Part shown: piece by piece, positions 43,267 through 54,000 of the stretch
Layout: each line of letters starts with the position of its first letter
How positions within the stretch are numbered: position 1 is the first letter of the stretch
From: Verrucomicrobiaceae bacterium UBA1938
GTDB taxonomy: Bacteria; Verrucomicrobiota; Verrucomicrobiia; Verrucomicrobiales; Verrucomicrobiaceae
Assembly: GCA_002336895.1 (NCBI GenBank)
Contig: DDFC01000028.1
Span: forward strand, 1 to 60,968
Reading direction: 5' to 3'
DNA: 60,968 bases
Program-made: the position numbers and the translations under genes
Notes under the pieces: generated by a model
What the model was told of the DNA's origin: nothing
The model's input: the letters and a program-made list of their open reading frames with translations, nothing else
The model's database searches: none

Positions 43267-45021
43267 TCATTTGGCCCGCTGAAGGAACTGGCGCTCCTCG
43301 TCCAGAAGCAGCATCTCAGGCACACGCTCCGCGATCTGATACGCCTTCTCGTTGCTGCCGGAGAGAGCCAGAAGACCGGCGGCGACCGCGCGCTGGCCAG
43401 GAGGCAGGCGAGAGGCCTCGCCCAGTGCTTTCAGGCTGGCTGCCAGCGCCTGCTTGTCGCCCAGACGATAGGCCGCGAGCGCGCGCAGCAGCTCAGCCTG
43501 CCCTTGCTTCTGCGTCAGTTCATCGGAGCCAGCGGTTGCACCTGGGTGCGCCGTGGCCAGCTCCATTTCGATGCCCAGCACGAGGCGCAGGTAGGTGCAG
43601 CGCTCGGCAAAAGCGGCGCTGGTGGGGCGCAGCTCCTGCAGCCTGGAGGCGATGGCCAGCATCGTGGAGGGAACCTTCTGCAGTTGTGCCAGCTCGGCCG
43701 CTTTTTGCAGCAGCTTGATGGAGCCGTCTGTGTCATCCATGGCTGCCGCCCGGTAGGCCTCCATGGCGATTTCCAACAGGTTCAGCTTTTCCGCCACCAC
43801 GCCTGCCGCCATCAGTGGCGCAGGGTTCACATCTTTTTTGGCCAGTTCGATGCTGTTTTGCAGCAGCCGGGTGGTTTCTTTGAGATCCGGCTGCAGATGA
43901 CTCTCCACCTCGGCCAGCCAGACACCCGCCAGGGCTGCGGAAACTGGCGGCCGATGGGTGGTGAGCATCTCATGTAGATCCTTCCAGCGTCCCTCCGCCA
44001 CCAGTGCGTCCGCCATGATGGAATAAAGATCACGGGAGCGGTTGGCGATATCCTGCGGCAGGAGTTTGAGCAGGCGTGCGTGCTGTCCCTGCTCCGCCAG
44101 CCAGCGTGCAAAGTCTGTGAGGTTTCCTTCTTTCTCCTCCTTAAATCGCGCGGTCTCAGCTTCCATGATGGCCTCGCGCTGATCCGGCTGCAGCCTGATG
44201 AGCGCGGAGACGATGGCCAGGTGGCTGCTCAGACTGCGGTGTGGATGCTTGTCAGCCATTTCCTGCAGGCGACGAGCCTCTGTCAGACTCAGCTCCGGAT
44301 CCCGGGAGAGATGGACAATGGCCTGCATGGCCACCTGAGTGTCCTGCGCTGCGATCTCCCATAGTTCCGCGTAGGCAGCACGGCGCACTTCCGGAAATGA
44401 ATGGCTGCGGTCTTCGACGGCACGCTGCAACCTGGCCTCAGGGGAAGTCTCCGCCTGACTGCGCATGGAGCGGCGGGAGATCTCTGCCGCCTCGTCCGCG
44501 TGGCCTTCAGCAGAGAGCAGCTTGGAGAGCAGGTCCATACGCGCCGTGCCGGTCTTGCCAGATGCCTCCATTTTTTCATACACAGCCCGGGCCTCCGCCG
44601 TCTTGCGGGCGGCGATCAGGCTCTCGCCCAGAAGCGCCTGCTGCTCATCCGTCAGAGGCTGCTTGCTGGAGAGCAGCTTGAGCTGCTGCGCCAGTGTGGC
44701 GGGGTCTGAGCGTGTCGTTTGGAGAAACTCCACCACCACTTTGATCACCTCCACATCCTCCGGTGCCCAGCGGCGCGCGTCGATGATGCGCGGCAGAGCA
44801 GCACTCAGATCGTTTCCAGAAAGCGCTGCCTGTGCCTCCTTCGCATACTGGCGGCCCCAGGCAGTCTTGAGCGCATCCTTCACCGGATGCCACGCCACCA
44901 GCAGTACCACAAGCATGAAAAAGCTGCCCATCACAAGCCAGGTAAACTTGCCGATCCGTTCCGGAGGCCGGGGCTGATCCGGCACCTGAGACTGGGTGGA
45001 GGGGCTGTAGTGAAAGGCCAT
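43267..45021 (-). CDS. Membrane-anchored TPR-like protein
   Basis: A 584-residue protein: a short cytoplasmic N-terminus, one membrane segment (about residues 28-46, FTWLVMGSFFMLVVLLVAW) and a long periplasmic helical-repeat domain. Repeats resemble TPR (QALLGESLIAARKTAEARAV; LMAAGVVAEKLNLLEIAMEA). It is 37 bp downstream of the giant exoprotein gene in the same direction, so it is probably cotranscribed and may scaffold secretion of that protein at the inner membrane. No enzymatic motif is seen. Confidence 0.8.
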   Translation of the reverse strand: MAFHYSPSTQSQVPDQPRPPERIGKFTWLVMGSFFMLVVLLVAWHPVKDALKTAWGRQYAKEAQAALSGNDLSAALPRIIDARRWAPEDVEVIKVVVEFLQTTRSDPATLAQQLKLLSSKQPLTDEQQALLGESLIAARKTAEARAVYEKMEASGKTGTARMDLLSKLLSAEGHADEAAEISRRSMRSQAETSPEARLQRAVEDRSHSFPEVRRAAYAELWEIAAQDTQVAMQAIVHLSRDPELSLTEARRLQEMADKHPHRSLSSHLAIVSALIRLQPDQREAIMEAETARFKEEKEGNLTDFARWLAEQGQHARLLKLLPQDIANRSRDLYSIMADALVAEGRWKDLHEMLTTHRPPVSAALAGVWLAEVESHLQPDLKETTRLLQNSIELAKKDVNPAPLMAAGVVAEKLNLLEIAMEAYRAAAMDDTDGSIKLLQKAAELAQLQKVPSTMLAIASRLQELRPTSAAFAERCTYLRLVLGIEMELATAHPGATAGSDELTQKQGQAELLRALAAYRLGDKQALAASLKALGEASRLPPGQRAVAAGLLALSGSNEKAYQIAERVPEMLLLDEERQFLQRAK

Positions 45022-45058
45022 GTTTGCGAATGGGTGCGTGGCAGATCTGTATCAGAGA

Positions 45059-48000
45059 CTACTCGCCGGGCTGGTTGCGTTTCTTTTCATCATCATCGCC
45101 ACTGCCGCCGCCATAGCCCAGCACCTCCACGGTGATGATGGAAGGAGTGTCCTCCTGCTGCGTGCCGGTCTGCTGCTGTTGTTGCTGCTGCTGGGCGGCC
45201 ACATTGCTGGTGGCTGCGGTGCTTGATGCAGCGCTGGAAAGACCGCTGATGTTGGGCGCGGCCACGCTTGGCGCACTTGGGGCTCCGGAGGTGCTGCCCG
45301 CCACCTGGATATTGCTGGAGTTCAGCACCACCGTGGCAGCGATGTTCAGGTTCCCAGTGGCGCGGATGCCGGCGTCTCCCGCATCCACCGCTCCCACAGG
45401 TGCGATGAGGTCAATGTTTGCAGGTTTGATGTTGGCGATGGTGGCCAGGGCACCGATGCCGCCGCCTGTGGCCAGACCCGCGAGGTCAGTGCTCACGCTT
45501 GCGCTCTGCGGGTCGATGATCACACGCGTGGGAGGCGCGGACTGCACCGTTTTGGCGGAGGAACCTGCTGCGATGTCGCCCGTGGAGGACCAGATGGTGA
45601 TGTCCCCGCCCTTCAGCGTGAAGATACGAGAGATGCCGATGTCCACGCTCTTGTTGGCGAAGATGTTGATGCTGCCTCCTGTTTCTGTGATGATGCCCGG
45701 AGGCGCAAGCTGTGTGCCGATGGCCGTGGGAGAGAGCTGCAGGCCACCACCGGGCACCAGGAGAGAAATGTCTCCACCGCTCTTGGTGCGGATGTCACGA
45801 GACTGCGTGTTGATCGTGCCGGTGTAGGCTGTGGCTGGGAAGAGAGCAGAGATAGCCAGGAAACCCGCGTCGTAGGTTTTGTAGTTCGGGCTGTCTGGAT
45901 TGTTGTGATCACGACCTGCATCCCGCAGCACCAGGTAGAAAAGTGCCAGCGCATAGCGGCTCTTCTGATCGGCGGTGAGAAAGGGGCTGTTCAGATTGAT
46001 GGAGGGCACGCCGAGAGCTTCCGCCAGTTCCGTCAGGTAGCGGGTGCCCGCCGGACTGGTGCCAAAGGTGTTGATGAAATTGGTGAAATTCAGGCCGCTT
46101 GCGTTGCTGATGCCCACCGCAGCACTGCCCAACCCTGCCGCAGCCACGATGTCCGCCCCGGCAAAAGGCAGGTAGGGATTGCGCCCGTTGCCAATGCTGG
46201 TGATGCCGGCCCCGGTGCCGTCCGCATTGTTGGAGCCCACACCAAGATCCAGATTGCGCCCACTCAGCACCTCCAAAGCCCCCGGTCCATTGATCTGAAT
46301 ATCGCCAGCCTGAGGCAGCTGCCCCAGGGAGAGCACGTTCCCGCTGCTCAGGGCAAGCACTCGAGTAGGCGTGTTCGCATTGTAGGGAATGATATCACGT
46401 GCTGAAGCAACGATGGAAAGATCGCTGGCCCGCACATTCTGCACATAAAGGGAGATGTCGGAAATGTCCTGCCCGCTGATAATCTGAGCCGACTTGGAAG
46501 AAAAGAAGGTGAAACCGCTGATGGAACCTGTCCGGGCATAAATACGCACGGGAGTGTAATCATTCGCATGTAGCAGTCCTGGGGCATGCAGGGCCTGTTT
46601 TGTCTGCAATACGGCTGCGGTTCCAGAAGTGGAACCCGTCTCTGCAAAGTATTTGTCCAGCTTGGTTGAAAGAAAATCATTAGGCGTGCTGGTGGCGGCC
46701 TGTGAGTTCGGAGCAGTGAACAGAGTCTGGAAAGCAAATGGCGAGGTTATTCCTGGCAGAGACTCTGGATCCGCATCGGAGAGATTGATCCATCCGGCTG
46801 TCCAGGCATAGGTGGTAACACCTCCAAAACTGGCGGTGCCGTTAATGTTCAAGCCATTGACAGCACCGTTGACCAGCACTTCCAGAGTGCCGTCGGCCGA
46901 AGGAGAGAGGTTGATGGTTCCCACCACATTCAGATTTCCCGTGAATGCGGTAACCAGAAGCGTGCCAGGCATGAGCGTGGATGCGGTCGTAAAGGGCTGC
47001 ACCAAGGTCTCAGCCAGCTTCAGCCAGGGCTGGTAATAAGAAGCGGTAGGGCCGCCCCCGCCCCCCCCGATGCTGCTGATCATGAGCTGCGTCTGGTACC
47101 ATGCCTGCAAAATAGGCATTGGCTTGGCTACCGAGTTTGAAACCGGCAGCATCAGGCTCTCTCTCAAGGTCACATTTCCCGCCAGGGAGGACACACTGAC
47201 GGAGCTGGAATCCCCGTAGGTTGAGAAATATGTCTTATACCAGACCGAGTTGCTAAATCCCTGCGGCAAGAGGAAAGGATTTGCCACAGGCCCCAGCAGG
47301 ACATCACCCACCGCCTTGACAGTAAACGTGCTGTCCCCCTCAAAGAGTGTGGTCGGCAGCCAGGTGCTTGAGTCCAGCGCCGAAGGGCTGCTCAGAGAAG
47401 AAATGATGCCGAGGGAGGGGGAGCGCGTACTGTTGGTGACCACGGCACCTTGGGCGTTCAAATTTCCAGAACCACGCTCCACATAATAAACACCTGCGTT
47501 GATATTGCGCCCCGTCTGCACCAACAGGCTGCCACCTCCCAGCTCCACCATGTTGTCCGTGTTGGGCGCGATGGCATGGCCACTGGAATCCTTGCCCACC
47601 ATGCGGGCGTTCGTGGGAATGGCGGCGTTGATGTTGGAGACATCATGCCCGGCTATGAGGGTAATGTTTCCTCCGCCGAGCGCGCCGAAGTTTTCAAAGA
47701 AATTGTTAAAGTCCACCCACCAGCTGGTGGAGGCGACATCTGAATTTCCATTGCCTGCAAAGGCAGAACTCAGGAACAGCCCGGTGAGAGGATCAACGGC
47801 TCCACGGCGGAAAATCCAGTTGGTCGGCATGGACCGTTTGGAATCATTCACAGCAGCTCCCGTGGTCGAGTTCACCGCCAGCTGAATGATGTCCCCCCTG
47901 GCATTGATGTTCAGATTTCCACCTGCCATCGTAAACTGTGCAAGAAGCGGATTCTCCAGATTGGCGCCGAGAGCATCTACAAAGGTGTCCTGCATATTGG

Positions 48001-51000
48001 GCTGTGGCACATCAAAGGTGCCGCCCAGGGTCGCATTGATCACCTGCGCCCCAACCGTGTAAATGGTGGAAAACTGGTTGATGAACTGCAGATCCCGCCC
48101 TGTGGAAATATCAATGCTCCCGGTGCCGGTGCGTATGGCCTGAAATTTATACGCTGTGCTGGTGGCCGAGCCGATGAGTGCGCTGGTCGTCGCGTTCAAC
48201 CCAGAGGTCGAGATGGAGGCGTTGTTCGGGCGGCCCAGCAGCAGCGATCCCTTGCCCGAGGCAAGCGAACTTGTGGGCAGAACCTGATGATAGTCAGCAG
48301 CGGTGAAATCCGAACCCGCAGTGAGACGATAGGACCACGATTGCAAATTCGTCGGCAAAGAGGTGTTCAGCGCCTGCAGAGGAGCGGTGTAGAGGCTGGA
48401 TGTAAAACCGTCGCTGATGCTGCCATAGAGGACGAGGTTTCCGGCAGCACGCATGGTCAGCACACCAGGCACCAGATTTGGGCCATAGCGGGCGGCGGAC
48501 AGGTCAAAGTCGCCGACAGAGGCACGAGAATTCGTGGTTCCGAGTGTCAAATCCCCCGTGAGATTGATGATCTCTGCTCCCGGAAGCACAAAAAAGGAGG
48601 AAGCTAATGCGGAGTTGTTGGCCAGCAGCCTGGAGATGATGCTGGCTGTGTTGTTGGCAAAGGTGGTGGCGTTAGTCTTGATGTTGCTGGTAAAATAAGC
48701 TGCGTTCAGCACACCACTGGACGGGGTGAAAATTTTGTACCCTTCCGCCGTGATGACCGACGCGCCGGTGATCGTGGCATTCACCGGGCTCATCAGCAGA
48801 TCGTTGGCAGATGTGTTCTGCGGTGCACGCAGCTGCAATGTACCAGTGTACAGTCCCCAGGCGGCGCTGCCGGCAAAAGTCACTTTTCCATTGGCTGAGA
48901 GTGTCACGGACTTGGCACCGACCACACTCGTGGCGGTGTTGGCCGCCAGTGCCAAAGTCTGGCCATTGGTCAAAGTAATAGTCCCCGCCTGTGTGGAGGT
49001 GATGGTGTCATATCCGCCCAGATTGGCAGGAACGTTGGTGGCCACATTTGCCGCCAGGTTCAGAGAACTGCCTGCGATATTGGCTGCCACCGAAAGATCG
49101 ATCTGCGTACCGGTCTGCAAATTCAGCGTAGCCGAGGTGTTGATGACTCCGTTGCGTTCAGAGCCAGCCATCAAAGCGATGTTCCCACCCTTGCCTGCAC
49201 TGTCAAAGTTGCTTCCGGCCGCCGTCAATCGGGCGCCGAAAGTCAGCGAAGTGCTGACCGGCACGGAGGCGCTCACAGTCTGGCTGAGTGTGACCTGATT
49301 GCCGCTGATGGCGGTGACATAGGTGCCTGCCGGGATGTTAAGGCCGTTCACTGCCTGGCCGAGCGTCACCCCCGTAGTGTCATTGAGGCTGATGGTATTG
49401 CCACCTGCCGCCGCTGAGGTCAGCTTGGACAGAGCCGCACTGAGCACAATGCTGCCATAGGCGGAGAGCTGGATCGAACCGCCCGTATCACCTGAGGCAT
49501 TGATAGATCCCGTCACCGTGATGCTCCCTTGGTCAGCGGAGAGATTGAAGACATGAGAAGTCACTGTGCCATCCACGGTCACATCCCCTGAAAGAACACG
49601 AATGCTGCGCGAGAAATCAATGCCCGCATTGTCCAGCGCAGCACTGAGATCTCTGAGGGTCGAAAGTGACCCGGAAGTCAGCACGAAAGAACCAGCCTGC
49701 CCCTTCGACGCGGAGCCGCTGAGAACACCACCAAGATTCAATGTGCCTGCAGGAGTGCTCACCGTCAAAGTTCCCGCATTGCCACCGGATGCGCTTGCGG
49801 AAATATTAATCAAGCTGCCGGCGCTGAGGTTCACGTTTCCTGTGGCGGAGGAGAGCGAAATGCTTCCTGAATCCGTGTACTTGACCTGATCATAAAAGGT
49901 CTGCGCAGTGCCACTCACATTGAGTGTGCCCGTCACCGTGGCATTGCCAGCAGCAGCCCCCAGGGAAAGCGTTCCGCTGGGAAGTTCAATGTCCGTTCCG
50001 GCAGTGATAGAGGCCCCGGTGAGCGTCAGCGCTGCTCCCAGCCCGCCCCCGGCCAGGGCTCCTGTGGCCGCGCTTGCCGTCAGGGTCATAGCACCAGTGG
50101 AGATGATGGACTGACTGGCGAATGAAGCGGCTGTGATCACAGGCGTGGCAGCAGCAAAGCTTCCGTTGACAGAAAGTGAGCCTGTCCCCTGCGCCACAAT
50201 GCCATTACCCGCAGTCACACTGACGCCTGAAAACTGGTCCACCATCAGCGTGCCAGATCCGACAGTGAGAATGTTCAATGCGTTGAGCACCAGACTGCCA
50301 GTGGCAGAAGCCACAGCGCCAGGAGCCGCGCTGGATGACTGATTGTCGAGTTGCAGATTCTGCGCTGTGAGAAGGACGGAATTCGCTCCACTGCCGGAGT
50401 TGTTGAATCCACGTATCTCCCCGGCGTGCAGAGCCAGTGATGCCATCTGAGTCGTACCAAGCTGGCCGGTGCCATAGATGTCGATGGACGAATAGCTCAG
50501 TAAGGAGAGTGACTGCACTTGCTGCAGGCTCTGCAAGACAGCCCCTGCAATAATCAGCCCCGGCGATGCCTGAAGGCTGCCCGGATTGTCCAGCTGCACG
50601 CTGATACGCGCGCTGTCGATATTCAGAGTCTGGGCATTCAACAACGCGGCAGGGTCCAGACTTATCACACTGGAGGAATCCAGCGTAATGCTCTTTCCTG
50701 AGATGAGTGCGCCCGCACCAATGCTCAGCGCCGGAGCAGTGCCAGAGGAAACACCAGAGCGCAGTATCTGTGCCGCAGTGTCTGAAGAGACGCGCAACAG
50801 CACACCATTGCCGCTGCCAGAAGTGGCCGAGCTGCCAAAAAGAAGCGTGCTGGCAGAAGAGTGCATGGTTCCGGTCTGCACGATGGAGGCGCCTGAGTTC
50901 ACCGTGATGGCATTGCTGGCGGCCAAAATGATCTCCGGCAGAGCAATGCTGGAAGCAGAGTTGTTGGCCACGGTAATTTTGCCCGTGCGCACAGTGACCT

Positions 51001-54000
51001 GTGTGCCCGCTGTGGTGGTGCTTCGCTGTCCACCGATCAGCAGGCTCTCCGTGCCAAAACTGCTGATCTGAGTGGCATCAAGCAGCAGAACGCCGGGTGC
51101 CGCACTCTCTCCAGGTGCTCCGATGAGAATGTCCGACGGGCTGCTGATATCAATGCTCGCTCCGCGCCCCCCCGAACCGGCCGCACCCAGCACCTGACCG
51201 CTGAAGTTCATGCTCAGCACGGCTTCGAGCAGGAGATTGCCCCCGTCCTGCGGCAGAAGTGGAATGTTAAGGTTTAGCGCTGTGGCACGCGCTGAAAGGA
51301 AGGTGCTGGCATTGTAGCCATCGTATTGGGCCCTTGAATTGACCACTGTTGATGAGGCTACTTCGAAGCTCGAGTACAGTGTCTGCGGCTGCACAGCAGC
51401 ATTCAGCCCGTTAAACAGATAGCCAGACACCAGAGATGACCCATCCGGCTGCAGCACCAAACCCTGTGCGGTTCCGCTTTTTGGTGTGACGAGAAATGCC
51501 CCCTGTAGGAGTGCGTAACGCGCAGGAAGCAGAGTGTACACCCCTGCTGCGAGACCGCCTCCACCAGCCAGATAAACCTGATCTCCCACCTTGATGCTGG
51601 TATTGGTATATCCAGACTGCCCCAGAGCCAGATTCAGCGAGTCGTTAACACCATTGTATGCAGCATATGGCGCATAGTCGGAGGAATAACCGGGCAAAAC
51701 GGCAAAACTGCCCTGGCTTGCCAGAATATCCAGCGTGCCACCCGTGCCGCTCACCCAGCGATAGGCGTACAAATCCCCGCCTCCACGCAAGTCGATGACC
51801 GCTCCGCTCTGCACGACGATGTTTCGTGCCGAAGTGCTGACAGTCTTTGTCGGAAGCCCTCCGCCCGTAATATCTACACCATGGGGATCAATCCAGGTCG
51901 TGCCATTGGAGCTGAATCCATAAGGAATGCTGATCCCCTGCCCCGTTATGGGGTCAATCTCAGATACCGAAGTGCGTCCGCCGGTCAGGAGATTCAATGT
52001 GGTGGTCACAGGCATGGAGACACCGGCGACAATGCCAGCGCCCGAGAGCATGTCCGTGGGGCTGGTGCCTGTGCCGTCCCAGCCCAGATTGATGACACCC
52101 GCTGGAGCCACAAGATTGCCTCCTTGATTGATGATGCTGGCGTAAACATTGATCGTACCGCCCGCAGAGTACGGAAGACTGCGCACCCCGGATGCCGCAA
52201 AGGTGACAGAGCCTGCCTGCGAAACACCACCACTCACATAATCATACGCTGAGATCGTGAAACTGACTGCAGTGGGGGTGTATACCTGCCCTGCGGTCAT
52301 GGTCACGTTACCCGCCACATCGAGAATGCCATTGCCTCGAATATCTCCATTGAGGGCTGTAAAGTTGGCCGAACCAATATTCTGGAGGCTCAGGTGCCCG
52401 ATGTCGATCAGGCTGGCGGATACATTCAGAGTCCCCGGACCATAGGTGGGCGGCAAGTAGTAGGACTGCCCATTGCTCAGCTTGAGAGGCTGCATGGATG
52501 ACTGTTCCGACTGCTGCATTGGTGTGCGGAAGGCCATTCCCAAGTCCACGTATGGAGCGTTGAGATGCACGGTGGAGTCCGCGTAAAACGCACCGCTCGT
52601 TCCCAGTGTCAGGCTGGATCCTGCCGTCAACGTCACAGGTCCGGAGAACCGCACCGTTCCGCTGAGGGTCAATGAATCAAAGCCGCCGTTAAGAAAAGTG
52701 TCCGCGTGGAAGTAGCCCTGCTGGGTGACGATGGCCCCACCAGAAGTCTTGACCGCCTTGCCCACCGCACTGTCTCCAGCAGTATAAATGGCGGATGGAA
52801 TGGAAAGTGTATTCTGAGTCACTAGAAGGCTCAGATCATTTGGATACGCCTGCTGTGACAATCCGTAAAACCGGCCAGATGAGACAAGCAAAGAGCCTCC
52901 TTCAGCCGTCACCCCACCTGCACGGGCATTCAGCGTCGCATCCACAAACAGCATCTCACCACCTTTAAGAGAAATAGTCCCGCCATTGCTGTCGATGCGT
53001 GTGGCCACAGAGATCAGGCCGCTGACAGTGCTGCCAGTCAGGTTGTTGTCCACCGACTGTCCTGCCTCCAATGGGGTGAGATCGAGCACGCCGCTGGTGC
53101 CAGAGGCATCAAGAACAGCACCTGATTCGGCCACAATATTGCCACTGACAGTGATTGTTCCCCCGGCCAGCACAGAGCCTTTTCTGATGCCATAGCCATC
53201 CGTCACCACCACGGTCTGACCTGCAGTGGAAAGACGGCTTCCTGGAGCCAGATCAACCGTGACCAAACCATTCGCCGGGACAGAGTTCGTATAGGTGGGA
53301 TATTGATTGGCCCCTGACACGGTGATCGTCCCGCCTGGAGCGATCACACTTCCAAAAACAGCCACAGTCTGTCCGTTGAACTTCACAGAGCCCAGTGGGT
53401 CGGTCTGAACAACGGAGCCTGCTTCGGCGATGATGGCCCCACGCACCGTCCACTGATTTTGGAACTGGTCCAGCACACCAGGAGCCTCAAAATCGAGATT
53501 CACCGCCTTGCGCACCCCGAGTGCAAACGTCTGTGCATTCAGCGTCACCTGGCTTGCACTGATCTGGGCCAGCCAGTTTTGGACAACAGGTGCCAGCACC
53601 GTACCTGCTGCGATGACGACCGCAGGCTTTGCGACATCCACGACTGCCGTCTGCTCTCCGAGACCGGTCAGGCTGAACGAATTGAAACCACCCTGGCTGA
53701 AGAAGGACGGGGCCAGCAGCACTGTGGCGCTGTCGGTGGTGGTGCCACCGACTTGAAAAACGGGCGCTTTCAGATTCAAGAAGCCGCCAGTGGCTCCTGA
53801 AAAGCCACGAAGCTCGGAGTTCAAAGTCAATCCCCCGCCGAGAGAACCCGCATAAGTGAGATCTTGACCTGAATTTAATGTCAGTGTTCCGCCATCGCCA
53901 TATGTCACCTGCGCCATGCCAGTCACGCGCGCTCCACCAGACACATCCAGCACACTGCCGGTCATCAAATCGAGTGTGGAGCCGCTGATGGAAATACTGC

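Noticed and set aside
45170..45193. CAG tract as a CRISPR or minisatellite
   Set aside because: It is a simple poly-Gln codon run in frame within the exoprotein, without spacers.
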